DNA from: Emiliania huxleyi CCMP1516
Taxonomy: Eukaryota > Haptophyta > Isochrysidales > Noelaerhabdaceae
Assembly: GCF_000372725.1 (NCBI RefSeq)
Contig: NW_005200982.1
Location: 310,001-374,000, forward strand
Reading direction: 5' to 3'
Length of the DNA stretch: 64,000 nt
Positions 43,173-52,933 of this stretch are shown here, one piece after another (within the stretch, counting starts at the first letter, position 1; each line of letters starts with the position of its first letter). The position numbers and the translations under genes are program-made. The notes beneath the pieces were generated by a model. It saw nothing but the letters and a program-made list of their open reading frames with translations. It was not told the origin of the DNA and did no database searches.

Positions 43173-43784
43173 ACCCCGCGCTAGCCAGCGCCATCAGCCC
43201 CTCACGGCCCGGCCCAACCTCCCTTCGCCTCGCCTCCAGTGCCTCCAATCAAGTCGCACCTCTCTTCTTACACAGCGAACATTGATTGAAGGGAACATAT
43301 CAATCTTACTCTCAAGTCTCATCAATGTACGGTGACGAGACAATGACTCGCGTGCGCGCAGCACACACCCGCCGGCTACCTTCCCATCAATCAATAAGAC
43401 GAACGCCGAGAGGGACGACTGGCGCTTTGTCGCGGCCGCCGAGGACCAGGCCCTCTTCTGGTTCTTGCTCTTCATCCGGCACGACCTCGGCGTACTTCCA
43501 TCCCGACGCCGTGTATACTGGGGCACCGTCGCATGTTTTCTCTTTGCCTGTGTTAGTGCCAGTGCGAGCCACTCCCGTGCCCATGTTGTGCGACCAGTGC
43601 GAGGTTGTCGTAAAATTCTCTTTGCACACCCCCTCCCCAACGCCCCCGGGGGGGGGAGAGGACAGCTGTCGGACTCCTGCTGGGCGACTCTGCTTGCTCG
43701 GCTCTTCCCGCGCCAAAGCAGCTGCCCAGGAGCGAGCTGTGGAAGCGGCTGCGGCAATAGCAGAGCGGAAGCGGGGGCACCGGC
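43173..43784. other. Intergenic region with SINE-like copy
   Basis: Repeat A lies at 43549-43625 (GCCTGTGTTAGTGCCAGTGC onward). A poly-G run is at 43651. The region separates two divergently oriented genes and probably holds their promoters, but no element can be named. Confidence 0.4.
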
Positions 43785-45506
43785 ATGGTGGCGGCTCTGT
43801 TCCTTACGTCGCTGCGCGACAACGGCCGCCTCGCCGCCCGCTTCTGCTCGGCGCCGGTGCTTCGGCTGCCCGTGCTCCTGCTATGGGTTGCCGTCTTCGG
43901 AGGCTCACTTCACGCGCCGTGCACGACCTTCTTTTACCTCTCAGTCGGCGCGAGCCAGGAGCAGGTGGGTAACATAAGCGCAATCATCAGCGTGGTGAGC
44001 ATGTTGACGGTGCCGCTGTATGGTCACTTTATCGATGCCACTGCCGGCGCGCTCGAGGCAGTCGCGGCCGCCGGGTTCTGCTGTGCGCTGGGCTGCGCCG
44101 TGCGGGCCGCCGCGCTGAGCGTGGCGTGGCTCTACGCGGGATCGCTCGTGCTCGGCTTCGGAGCCGCCTCGTTGCTGCCCTCGGTGCTGTCCCACCTCTC
44201 CTCGCACTGCGCGCCCGACGAGAAACGCAAAGTCGTGGCCGCTGTCGCATTCCAGACGTCGCTGCTCCGGCTGGACGGCCAGTCTAGACGCTGCAAGATG
44301 CTGAATCAGTACTTTGACCGCTGTAGTCTCTCCCGTCTCTGCCACGATCCCGAATGCACGCGAGGGACTGTGTATCACGGCGGGCCTCCGCTGACCGCGA
44401 TGTTGCTCGGTGCTGGCCACGCAGGTTGGCAAGAGCCTCTACCCGCCCACCGTCGCGGTCCTCGCCGCCGCCGGTGCCTCTCTCGAGTTGCAGTACCGGG
44501 TGATGATGGGCGTCTGCCCTTTCTTTTGCGTCGCCGGCTGGGTCGCTCTCTCGCTCCGACGCAAGAGGAGCGCGCTGGCGCCGGTGCCGCCACCGCCGAC
44601 GCCGACGTCGCTCGCGCCCGCGCCCGAGCTGGCTCCGCCGCTCAAGCAGGAGGTGGGGGCGGCCAAGGGCGGCCAGAGCGGCGGCGCCTCCTGGCCTCCC
44701 GTCTTTGTCGCCACCGCCGCCGCCATCGCCGCCACTGCCGCGGCGAGGCAGAGTGGCGCTGTGCTGTGGCCGCTGTACCTCCGCGATGGGTTCGAGTGGG
44801 GCGCCGCGCAGTTTGCGGGAGCCCTGCTCGCCGAGAACCTCGCCTCGATTGGCGCCCTCTTCTTCCTGCCGCGTGTCGCGCAGCACTACGGTGCCGCTGC
44901 CGTCGCCGTCGGTGGGCTTGCGAGCGCCGCCGCGTGCGCCGCCCTCGCCTTCCGCCTCCGCTCGCCGCCGATGCACGTCGCTTGTATGGCGCGTTTTGCG
45001 GGGCGTCCCGCCCGCACCGCGTATACCCGCCCCACTCGCTTGGCGCGGCTCGTCAGGTGTGCCTCCTCTCCGGCCTGTCGCTCCTCGATGCGCACTTGCG
45101 CGCCCTTGGTGCCCTCTCCGCGCCGCCGTCGCTGCAGGGCGAGCCTTCGCTGAGAGAGGCGCCCGGTCCTCGCTCTGCCGAGGCATCCTTGACCGTGGGC
45201 CGGGTCCTCACAGGTCGCGCCTTTGCCTACCTCGGCGTGCTCTCCTCCCTCGGCACCGCAGTCGGCTCGCTCGCAACCCACCTCTATGCCGCGCACGCGA
45301 CCGCTGCGCTCCTCCCAGCCGCGGTCGCGCTAGCCTCCAGCGCGCTTTTGCTGCTGCCCTTTCAGGGCGCGCTAGCGCCCGCCCCCGGTGTCGCCGCCGA
45401 CGGGAAGGAGCGTTGCGAGGCCGAGTGGCCGGAGGAGGGCGGCGGCGTGGACGAGAGGGCGGCACTGCTGCGCACAAAGGCCACGGTCAGAGTTTTCACA
45501 GAGTAA
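43785..45506 (+). CDS. Major facilitator superfamily transporter
   Basis: Three or more exons: 43785 to about 44250-44280, 44425-44979, and 45057-45506 (last intron 77 bp, GC donor). The first exon has LRLPVLLLWVAVFGGSLHAP, FFYLSVGASQEQVGNISAII, LTVPLYGHFIDATAG (the MFS loop 2-3 region) and two more helices. The second has VGKSLYPPTVAVLAAAGASL, a long Pro/Ala cytoplasmic loop and helices around SGAVLWPLYLRDGFEWGAAQ. The third has GRAFAYLGVLSSLGTAVGSL and a final helix. The total is about 12 predicted helices, as in MFS_1-like carriers. The first donor could not be fixed in frame. Substrate unknown. Confidence 0.7.
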   Translation: MVAALFLTSLRDNGRLAARFCSAPVLRLPVLLLWVAVFGGSLHAPCTTFFYLSVGASQEQVGNISAIISVVSMLTVPLYGHFIDATAGALEAVAAAGFCCALGCAVRAAALSVAWLYAGSLVLGFGAASLLPSVLSHLSSHCAPDEKRKVVAAVAFQTSLLRLDGQSRRCKMLNQYFDRCSLSRLCHDPECTRGTVYHGGPPLTAMLLGAGHAGWQEPLPAHRRGPRRRRCLSRVAVPGDDGRLPFLLRRRLGRSLAPTQEERAGAGAATADADVARARARAGSAAQAGGGGGQGRPERRRLLASRLCRHRRRHRRHCRGEAEWRCAVAAVPPRWVRVGRRAVCGSPARREPRLDWRPLLPAACRAALRCRCRRRRWACERRRVRRPRLPPPLAADARRLYGAFCGASRPHRVYPPHSLGAARQVCLLSGLSLLDAHLRALGALSAPPSLQGEPSLREAPGPRSAEASLTVGRVLTGRAFAYLGVLSSLGTAVGSLATHLYAAHATAALLPAAVALASSALLLLPFQGALAPAPGVAADGKERCEAEWPEEGGGVDERAALLRTKATVRVFTE

Positions 45507-45856
45507 GTGGGCGTGCCGGTGTAGAGCCGTGCCAGTCATCACTCCTCACGATCTAACCCGGTCTAACCGAGAGGGCAGATTGGAGAGATCTCGAGGAGTA
45601 CACACAGAGATAGACCCTCCATCCATAAGAAAACTCTAACCTGATCGGTCGTACTGACCGCCGACAGATCACTCCAGACAGCAGACAGGCCGACGTCTGC
45701 ACGCGGCCGGCCGGGCGAGAGGCTTGACACGATTGCATGCAGCATGGCCCGGCATGCGCCGGAATTCCCACAAAACTAGTAAAAAATCGCGGCAAAAAAA
45801 TCTGAAAAATCGGGGCGCCTGCGGCGGGCCATGGGACCCCCCCGCATGGGTACCCT
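45507..45856. other. Convergent intergenic region
   Basis: Between the 3' ends of the MFS gene and the sulfotransferase gene. No coding sequence or repeat is recognised. Confidence 0.4.
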
Positions 45857-46834
45857 CTAGGGCCCCCGCGCCCCCCCAGAGCGCCGAGCAACAGCAGCAC
45901 GTGTCCACGCATGCACGTCGTTCTGAAAGCGCTGCCGCGCCTCAGAGTGGAGCAGCCGGTCCGCGGCCGTAAACGACTGCACTTGTGAGGTCGTGTTTTC
46001 ATCCAAGATGGGCTTCTTCCCCCGAGATGCAGTGTGGTTGACCCGGGGAAGAGCGTCTCCACCACCCATGGCCATGCATGCGTCAAATTCTTCCAGCTGA
46101 AGTCGGGCACGCACGAGACAGAGGAGGCCAGGCGCCTCTTCTAGCACTCCCACAAACAACGCTTCGCGGACACGCCGCTTCGCAAGCTCAAGGAAGCCGT
46201 CCCTCGTGCCATCCATCGCCAACGATGGGTCGAAATCGCGATCTGTGGCGCGACTACCGCCTAGGAGTCGAGTTTGCCTGTTGCGTGGATCAAAGCCACA
46301 GTAGCGTTTCGCTGAGGTCACCGCCTGCGAGGGCAGAGACACCGGGCCCGAGAAAACACCCACCCAGCGCTGGAACGAGATGTTTCTGTAGCGGTGAAGC
46401 TGAGACCCTCGACCATGTTGGCAATGCTCCCACATGGAGATGACAATGGCAAGTGGTTCCCGCAACAGCAGGATATGGCTGATTTGTTGCTGCTGGCGAT
46501 GCCAAAGCAACTCGATCCGGGGCTGCTGGCTCGCTATGCTGCCTTCGGTGAACACAATATTGCACGTTGAGTTGGCCGTGGATGGCACGCGTCTGCTCTC
46601 CAACGTTGAGGTGAATGGGTGATTGCACGGCTGCACCGGGCAGAGAGTTCGCTGCGACCGGCCAGAGAGGCTGCAGAGGGTGGTGAGAGCCCTCCCGAAC
46701 GAAGATCCGCCCGCCTTTGATATGTGGACAAAGTAGAACATCTGGTGCGGCGGGCTAGCGGAAGGGCATGGCGGCGATGTCGTTGTTGGTGAGGGCCCTG
46801 GACTAGTGACCAGCACTCCGGCGGCGAGACACAT
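45857..46834 (-). CDS. Golgi-type carbohydrate sulfotransferase
   Basis: Single-exon protein of about 325 residues. The first in-frame ATG (46834) starts MCLAAGVLVTSPGPS, a short signal-anchor followed by a Pro/Ser stem; the frame is open upstream from a non-ATG codon. The 5'-phosphosulfate loop is YFVHISKAGGSSFGRALTT and the 3'-phosphate-binding strand is ISHILLLREPLAIVISMWEH, the two PAPS-binding signatures of the family. A C-terminal part with FVGVLEEAPGLLCLVRARL fits heparan-2-O-type or chondroitin/dermatan-type sulfotransferases (Sulfotransfer_2). Several N-glycosylation sequons (NST, NHT) agree with a luminal protein. It probably sulfates algal cell-surface or coccolith-associated polysaccharide (inference). 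Confidence 0.82.
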   Translation of the reverse strand: MCLAAGVLVTSPGPSPTTTSPPCPSASPPHQMFYFVHISKAGGSSFGRALTTLCSLSGRSQRTLCPVQPCNHPFTSTLESRRVPSTANSTCNIVFTEGSIASQQPRIELLWHRQQQQISHILLLREPLAIVISMWEHCQHGRGSQLHRYRNISFQRWVGVFSGPVSLPSQAVTSAKRYCGFDPRNRQTRLLGGSRATDRDFDPSLAMDGTRDGFLELAKRRVREALFVGVLEEAPGLLCLVRARLQLEEFDACMAMGGGDALPRVNHTASRGKKPILDENTTSQVQSFTAADRLLHSEARQRFQNDVHAWTRAAVARRSGGARGP

Positions 46835-47535
46835 GCTGACGAGGCACACACTCGCGCTCAACCCAGCCGCTGCTGCTGAGCCTCTGCCAGATCGAAGCGG
46901 GGCTGGAAGTTGTCGCGCGCACTGCGCATTGGCGCCGCAGGCTTGGGCCTTGGCCGGTGCGGCCTTGGCCGGTGCGCGGTGGCGCCGGCGGGCGCTGCGT
47001 GGCGTTATTTTTCTAAATCAGTGTGTATACACGGGGGGCTCTAATGAAAGTGGCGCTGCCATTATTACAGCGCTCTCAGCTGTCTATCGACTATACACGC
47101 GGTCTAGAAATGGCTCGAGGTGTGTGGCGGTTGCGGAAGAATGCAAAAATCGCGTTTGGAACGAAATTGCGATTTGTGTCTCTGAGATGGCGTCGATAAT
47201 ACATAATCCTCTCATCGCGAGCGAGCCCCAAACAAATTGGTCTCCAAGCGCGTGCTGTGTCTCGGTCGTCTAGTACGGTAGCGAGCGCGCGCCACAGTTC
47301 TACGCCCGCGCGCCGACACGCGTGTGTGCTCTCCCACTCTCTACCAACCCCGGTGAGATCTGAGTGGGGGCCCGTCTCGCCCACCTCATCATCAGACACG
47401 CAAATACTCGAGACGCCCGCGCCGAGGGGGCGGGCAGCCCTCCCGCGCACCCGCCTACCCAGGCGCCCGCCCACCTCTCGCATGCAAAACGTCGCGCAGC
47501 CGCTGTCTCTCGACCGAGGGGGCGCGCACACCGAC
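46835..47535. other. Intergenic region
   Basis: No coding sequence, repeat or RNA gene could be supported. It contains the 5' flank of the sulfotransferase and the 3' flank of the elongase. Confidence 0.4.
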
Positions 47536-48807
47536 TCACAGCGCCTTGCGGGTAGCGACGGCCTTCTTGGCCTTGGCCTTCGCGATGTTGTCCATGTAGA
47601 AGAAGTGGCAGAACAGCAGAAAGACGGAGCCGACGTAAGCATAGTTAAAGACCCAGCTGAAGACCTGCGGCCGGCGGTGAGGGGACTCCTTCGCGGTGGG
47701 TGCGGCGGCGGAGGCCGTCGGCGGCGCTCTTGGCTCTGGAGGGTCCGCAGGCGGACCTGCCCGGCGTCGGCGTGGAAGCACGGCACGTTGATGTAGTCCC
47801 ACACTAGGACAAAGCCGCCGACGAACTGGCTTATTTGCATCGCGGTGATGATCGGCTTGCCGCGGATCTTGTAGCCCGCGGCGGTGAGGCCGTAGTACGT
47901 GTACATGACCGTGTGGATGAACGAGTTGAAGAACCTGGGGAGGGGTCGGGGGGGGGGGCCGACTCAGTGCACGCCCGGCCGATATCGCGGTGGTGGCATC
48001 AGGAGGGAGAGTCGGGCGGGTCGACTGGAGGCGGGCTGGGAGGAGGCGGGCACATGAAGATCCACACGCCCTCGTTCTTCAGCCGAATGCCCAGGTACAC
48101 GTCCCACGGCGCGCCAAAGTGGTGGAAGCCCTGCAGGAAGGAGACCTGCGGCGCCGGTGGCGGCGGAACGAGGCCGAGAGAGGGCTCAGAGCGACGTCTT
48201 GTCGCGGGGGGAGGGGCACTCTGAGAGGGGAGGCCTTCTTCCCCTTGAGGACGAGCCACGCCGTGTCGAGGTACTCCACGTACTTTGAGTAGTAGAAGGC
48301 CTTGGCCGTCCACAGGAACAGCTTGGAGTCCCATACCCTCGACGGGCATTGCCACAGCTGCTGCGGGCTGTCGCCCGTGAGACTGCGGAGCCACTCGCCG
48401 GTGCCCTTGTCCCACCCGAGCGCGGTCGCAGTCACGTAGAAGCTCGTCGCGGAGAAGAGCGCGAGCACCACGTTGTACCTGAACAGCAGGGGCGGCGGAG
48501 GAGGAGCGAGTCGGCAGACCGGCCTCGGCAAATGCAGCGGGAGACGATGGCGGAGCACGCTGCCGCCGGCTGCGGACGGATCGCAGGGCACACGACCGGG
48601 GCGACACGTTTCTGCGGACTCGCAGCAACATGGGTGCTGCGGCGCTCACCAGATCATCGAGGTCCGGTAGGCGCCTTTCCGCTCGTCCACGAGCCCTGAG
48701 TTGCGTAGCAGCGGCTTGAGCAGCAGGTAGGAGAAAGTGCCGATCAGGATTTCCGGATCGGACACCGCAGACCAGATGGCCGCGTCGGACGAGGCGCGAT
48801 CGAGCAT
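47536..48807 (-). CDS. Delta-9-specific C18-PUFA elongase (ELO family)
   Basis: Five exons: 48807-48650, 48478-48235, 48145-48054, 47934-47757 and 47664-47536, giving 266 residues. Intron donors are GT, GC, GT, GT. The protein follows the Isochrysis galbana delta-9 elongase closely, as I recall it: DPEILIGTFSYLLLKPLLRN, TSMIW/YNVLLALFSA-like N-terminus (here YNVVLALFSA), KAFYYSKYVEYLDTAWLVLK, the histidine box with Gln in front (FLQGFHHFGAPWD), FNSFIHTVMYTYYGLTAAGY, QISQFVGGFVLVWDYINV and FNYAYVGSVFLLFCHFFYMD. It is a polytopic ER membrane 3-ketoacyl-CoA synthase, elongating linoleic and alpha-linolenic acid to C20 products at the start of the delta-8 pathway to EPA/DHA. The C-terminal Lys-rich NIAKAKAKKA may be an ER-retention signal. 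Confidence 0.94.
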
Positions 48808-49699
48808 CGGGGTACGCGACGCCGATGCCAGACGACGCGAAGTGGAACCTTCGATTCAGCGCGCGACGCGATTTCTTCTTTTGCGAACGGTGGATTGAGA
48901 AGAAAATAGCTGTGCGCTGCTCTGTGAGAGTTCACAGTGACACATCAGACGACACACATTCTCCCACCCGCGACCCGCCGGGCCGCCAAAACGCTCTCGA
49001 CGAGAGCCACAAGAAGCCGTCCGCACAGCAAGCCGGTGGAAGCCGAGCGCGCGGAATCGACGATGGCGTGCCGCGGCCCGGCCGTGGGCCCGGGCGAAGG
49101 TCCTGGCTCGAAAACGCGAGCAGAGGCCGCCGTGTGGGGCCACAGCGAGCCTTGGCGAGAAAGGTCAGCACCCTATCTCACGCGGTCGGTTGGGTAGACA
49201 GCATCGCCCACAACCCCGACTTCGCCCTCGACGAGGGAGGTGCGTCCAAGTACCCCGCCATCGCCGCAGCTATCGCCACCTACGAGTCCGCCCTCTCGGA
49301 CTGGAAGGAGGTGTGCGAGAAGCGCACCGCCCGCGACAAAAACAAGTACCACACCGTCCGCGGCGGCTACCTGACTGAGTTCTACCCCAAGAGCGTCCCG
49401 CTCCCCGAGCCCGAGTCCCTTCCAGCTACCGACGCGATTCTCAATGGCACTTGCAAATCCACGTACCCGCGGCCGCGGGCGCTCGCTGCCATCAAGCACT
49501 GTGTGCTCTTACTAAGTGCCTGAAAAAACAACCAATTCATTTCCGGCCCCCCACGCGCCTGTGCACACGTCCGCAAGCACGGGGACCCGTCCAGGACACA
49601 TAGGGGGGCACTTGGGGTCACCCTAGAGCCTCTAGGAACACTACAGTACACCTAAACCACCATGCCTCTACCTCTGCAGCGCGGCTGCTGCGCCGCGTC
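48808..49699. other. Intergenic region with an unassigned plus-strand frame
   Basis: A plus-strand frame ending at 49523 contains a non-repetitive part, about 49170-49480: AHNPDFALDEGGASKYPAIA, TYESALSDWKEVCEKRTARD, KYHTVRGGYLTEFYPKSVPL. It has no convincing start and no recognised family. It may be an exon or a piece of a mobile element. The rest of the region shows nothing. Confidence 0.35.
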
Positions 49700-50485
49700 T
49701 CACGCTCCCTCCGTCCCCGCCGCCGCCTCCGCCCCTTCACGAGCCGCAACCGCCTCGTCGTACGCGGCGTGCAGCTCCTCGACGGCTCGGTCCGCGCTCG
49801 CGTACTTGAGCTCCGCCTTGATGCGCATCGTCTCGCGCCCCGCCGCCGTCTTGACCTTCTCGCGCAGCCCCTGTGCGGCCGAGCGCCGCCTCAGCCGCTC
49901 GGCGTCGATGGACTCGCGGATGAGCTGCAGCCCCATCGACTGGTGTGCAATGCCGTGCGAGTTCTCGCGCTGGTACTCGCGCTCGCCGTAGCCGATGGTG
50001 GCCGCCTCGCCCGTCTCCTTCCAACCCTGGATGTGCTGCCCGTCGGCGCGCCCATCCGGCATGCGCGCCGAGTGGAGGTGGTCCTGCACCGCCTTGAAGG
50101 TGCCCAGGCTCATGTGGACCCACCCCGTACGCACGAGCCCAGGCTCCTTCGCCTTTTCGATCGCGGCGCGCAGGTAGTCGGCCAGCGTGAAGACAAACGG
50201 CCGCACTTCGACCGAGACAACCACGCCGAAGGACAGGTGCTCGGCGCGCGAGGTGTGGCAGCTGCCACAGATGACCTTGCTGGCCAGCAGCGCCGTGCTG
50301 CACTGCGAGCAGTTGACGCATTGGCCCTCCCCGTCTGTTCGGGCGGCGCGAGCGAGCAGGGTGAGCGGTGGGGCTCGCGGGGGGGCGGGGGAGGGGGCTG
50401 CTCGAGGGGCGAGCGAGCAGTACCGTGGGGCGCCGAGGGGAGGGTCACTGTCGGTGGCGCAATGGCCAGATCCTCCCGCCATCAT
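49700..50485 (-). CDS. Zinc-ribbon/coiled-coil hypothetical protein
   Basis: Open frame of 261 residues with two adjacent ATGs at its start. The first 45 residues are Ala/Pro-rich and may not be coding; an acceptor (GAACAG) lies just before the conserved-looking part. Then a four-cysteine zinc-ribbon appears: CVNCSQCSTALLASKVICGSC, with CxxC pairs spaced about 14 apart. It is followed by FGVVVSVEVRPFVFTLADYL, a helix-rich middle with GYGEREYQRENSHGIAHQSM, and a C-terminal coiled coil (SIDAERLRRRSAAQGLREKV onward). No named family. The mixture of zinc ribbon and long helices suggests a scaffold or nucleic-acid-associated protein (inference). Confidence 0.55.
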   Translation of the reverse strand: MMAGGSGHCATDSDPPLGAPRYCSLAPRAAPSPAPPRAPPLTLLARAARTDGEGQCVNCSQCSTALLASKVICGSCHTSRAEHLSFGVVVSVEVRPFVFTLADYLRAAIEKAKEPGLVRTGWVHMSLGTFKAVQDHLHSARMPDGRADGQHIQGWKETGEAATIGYGEREYQRENSHGIAHQSMGLQLIRESIDAERLRRRSAAQGLREKVKTAAGRETMRIKAELKYASADRAVEELHAAYDEAVAAREGAEAAAGTEGA

Positions 50486-50789
50486 GCGAGGGCGTTGTGC
50501 TCGAGGTGTGGGCCCGGGACCCGGGTCGCAAACAGTGGGTCACCGGACTCGTTCTCCCTACGACTAGCTCTCAAGTCGAATACGCACCGCTCGACGCTCG
50601 CTGCTTCCGCTTGGCCATACGAGGGCGGCCTGAGGGTGGGGGGCGGGTCGGGGCTGTGGCGACAACGCCCAAGCGTTGCGCCGCTCGCGCCCGGGCCGTG
50701 TGGCGGGCGGCGGGGGCGCGGGGGCGCGGGCAAGTGGGGGGCGCAAACGGGGCGCGCGTTGCAGTTTTTGACAGAGATAGCCCAAAAAT
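50486..50789. other. Spacer
   Basis: GC-rich with no supportable gene. It separates the zinc-ribbon gene from the retroelement-like ORF. Confidence 0.3.
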
Positions 50790-51880
50790 AACCCGCGACT
50801 TAAAGCACACAGTGAATCACAAGGACTGGTACGCGCACCAGGAGCTCGTCAAGGCGCGGGATGTGCACGTCAAGAACAACCCGTCCCTCGGAGACAGCGC
50901 CGTCAACAACCGCGAAGCCGCGCGCTTCGTCTCCGCCTCAACGCCTTTCGCCGGCAAGGCCTTCGATGTCCGTGTCGACGGTACGTACGCCACCGCCCTC
51001 TCCTCCGACACCCTCCAGGACGAGCTCCAGCGGAAGCTCGGCCTTTGGCTCTCCGCGGCGCTTCCCACCCTTCGGGTCGCGCTCGAGCGGGGCATGCCAG
51101 TCGATTTCTTCGGCGACTACCTTTACCACAAGGCCCACCACCGGCGGCCCCACGACGGCGTCCTCGCCGCCTGGGCGGACGCGATGCGCGCCCCGGCCAA
51201 CGCGCCGGTCGTGCACGGCGACAAGGAGAAACCAGAGCTCACCCGGCAGTACAACGAGGGGTACAAGACTGACCTCGCAGAACCCCATGCGGGACCGGGG
51301 GGGTGCGATGAAGTGAATGAAATCATGCTCTGGACGCCCCTCCTCAAGACCTCCTCGCCGGGCGTTGGCAACGCCTCGAGTGGCGGCACGCCCGCCTCCG
51401 TTGGCCACTCCTACGCCTTCGGCAACACCGAAGAGAAGGCCCGCCGCCTAAACATGGGCTGCAAGGCGCGCGGGCAGCCCGGCCAACCCTTCTCCCACAA
51501 GACCGGCCACGGCTACGTCAAGGCGCATCGCGGTTTCTACCACGACGCGATCTTTGTCAAGCGCAACAACTTCAACCTACTGCTCCACGAGACGTTCGGC
51601 GGCGGCTTCTCGCCCACCGCCGTTCTCAAGCTGCGCCGCCTCGCGCGCAAAGTCGCGCGCGGCAGCGTTGACCGCACAGCCTACTCGCCCAAGTACTCTC
51701 TCTCTTTTATGTCCCACCATGCAGAGCGCATCTCTCTCTCTGTTGTGCGAGGCGTGAACCGCGCCATTCGCTCTCACCTGGCAACCCTGTCTGCACGTCT
51801 CGCGCGCGCGTGAACAGGGCTCCAGGCCCCAAATGACGTGTGAGTGTTAGAGTTGTTTGGTATTGCTAAAAATCACTCTC
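50790..51880 (+). mobile_element. Retroelement-like ORF, longer copy
   Basis: An open frame to the stop at 51813, with protein-like sequence from about 50790 (RDLKHTVNHKDWYAHQELVK). It continues KAFDVRVDGTYATALSSDTL, MPVDFFGDYLYHKAHHRRPH, HGDKEKPELTRQYNEGYKTD, VGNASSGGTPASVGHSYAFG, KTGHGYVKAHRGFYHDAIFV, NNFNLLLHETFGGGFSPTAV and HHAERISLSVVRGVNRAIRS. The 3' untranslated end finishes GGTATTGCTAAAAATC. A 5'-truncated copy with target-site duplication is at 39362-40030, which shows that the unit moves, and a diverged C-terminal piece is at 23731-24090. No reverse transcriptase or transposase motif is visible in this part, and the upstream limit of the element is unclear. Class unresolved; a LINE-like 3' end is the best guess. 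Confidence 0.6.
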
Positions 51881-52933
51881 CCTCTCCCAAAGGCAAAGCA
51901 CTTGGAGCACTTGGAGTGCATGCAGTTCCAAAGTGGCGAAAAGTCGCACTCTCCCCTGAGTGCACTCTCCACTGAGTGCTTTTAGTTTTACGCTCTTTTG
52001 ATCGGGGCGGGTAGGTGGTGGCGGGACGGCGCAGTGTTTGTGGCACTCGGCAGTAGGCACCCGCGGCACGGCCCCGCACCCCCGCTGTAGGCTCTCGCGG
52101 GCTGCGGAACCGGCCCCAGAAGGGGGGACGGTCCGGGCGAGTGTGGCAGCTCCTGAGCTAGTATGGGCACCCTCTATCATAGCACTACTGATCCTGGTCA
52201 TTAGAGCTGCCAGGGATAGCGTCAGGAGCCGGTAGGAGTCAAAACCCTTCATATTTGAGAGACATCGTGTCCCATACGGCTCTATACATACGCTCGCACA
52301 CAACGACGAGCCTCGCCGACCCCGCGCTCCCCGGGTTCCGCGGTCCTTCGAGTCACGTCATCGTCGCTGTCGCGAAAAGAGCGACACAGACAGCGACTGC
52401 GACCCCACCAATGGGCAGTTTTGTAAGAAAGCACACCTACTCTACTCCAAGGCGGCCTCCCTCTCCCTCCCCTCCCACCGGGCCTCCCTCTCCCTCTCCT
52501 CCCACCGGGCCTCCCTCTCCCCCTCCTCCCGCCAAGCACCGACAGTCTCGAGGGGCCAGCCGCTGGAAGGGGCAAGCCAGCGGCACGAGGGCTTCAGCCA
52601 CACAACTACCATGGGAACGCGACCCACACAAAGCACCAAAGTTAGGCATACCCCCCGGCGCAGTGTCCCCCGCTATGTGTCGCCGTTCGTCGGGGCACGC
52701 AATCCTGTGCAGTCAGGGCAAGTGGGGGCGGGGTGGAGTGCCCAGCGTCTTTACCCTGGGACCTCTCTGCCCAGTCCGGGGGTGCGTCGAACCTTCCATC
52801 ACCCTGTCGGAAGCGGCGTGCCGGTGGAGGCACGTCCGGGTTTTGGAAGTAAAGATATATTACTTTCATACGGAGTAGAGAAAATCGACAACCGTTTTTG
52901 GTCCAAGGTTCCGCACCGGCGCCCCTGCGGCGT
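51881..52933. other. Intergenic region with a 27-bp tandem repeat
   Basis: A repeat-C-like GCACTTGGAGCACTTGGAG lies near 51898. At 52455-52535 three units of about 27 bp (CTCCCTCTCC...CCCACCGGGC) form a tandem array. No gene is supported. Confidence 0.5.
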
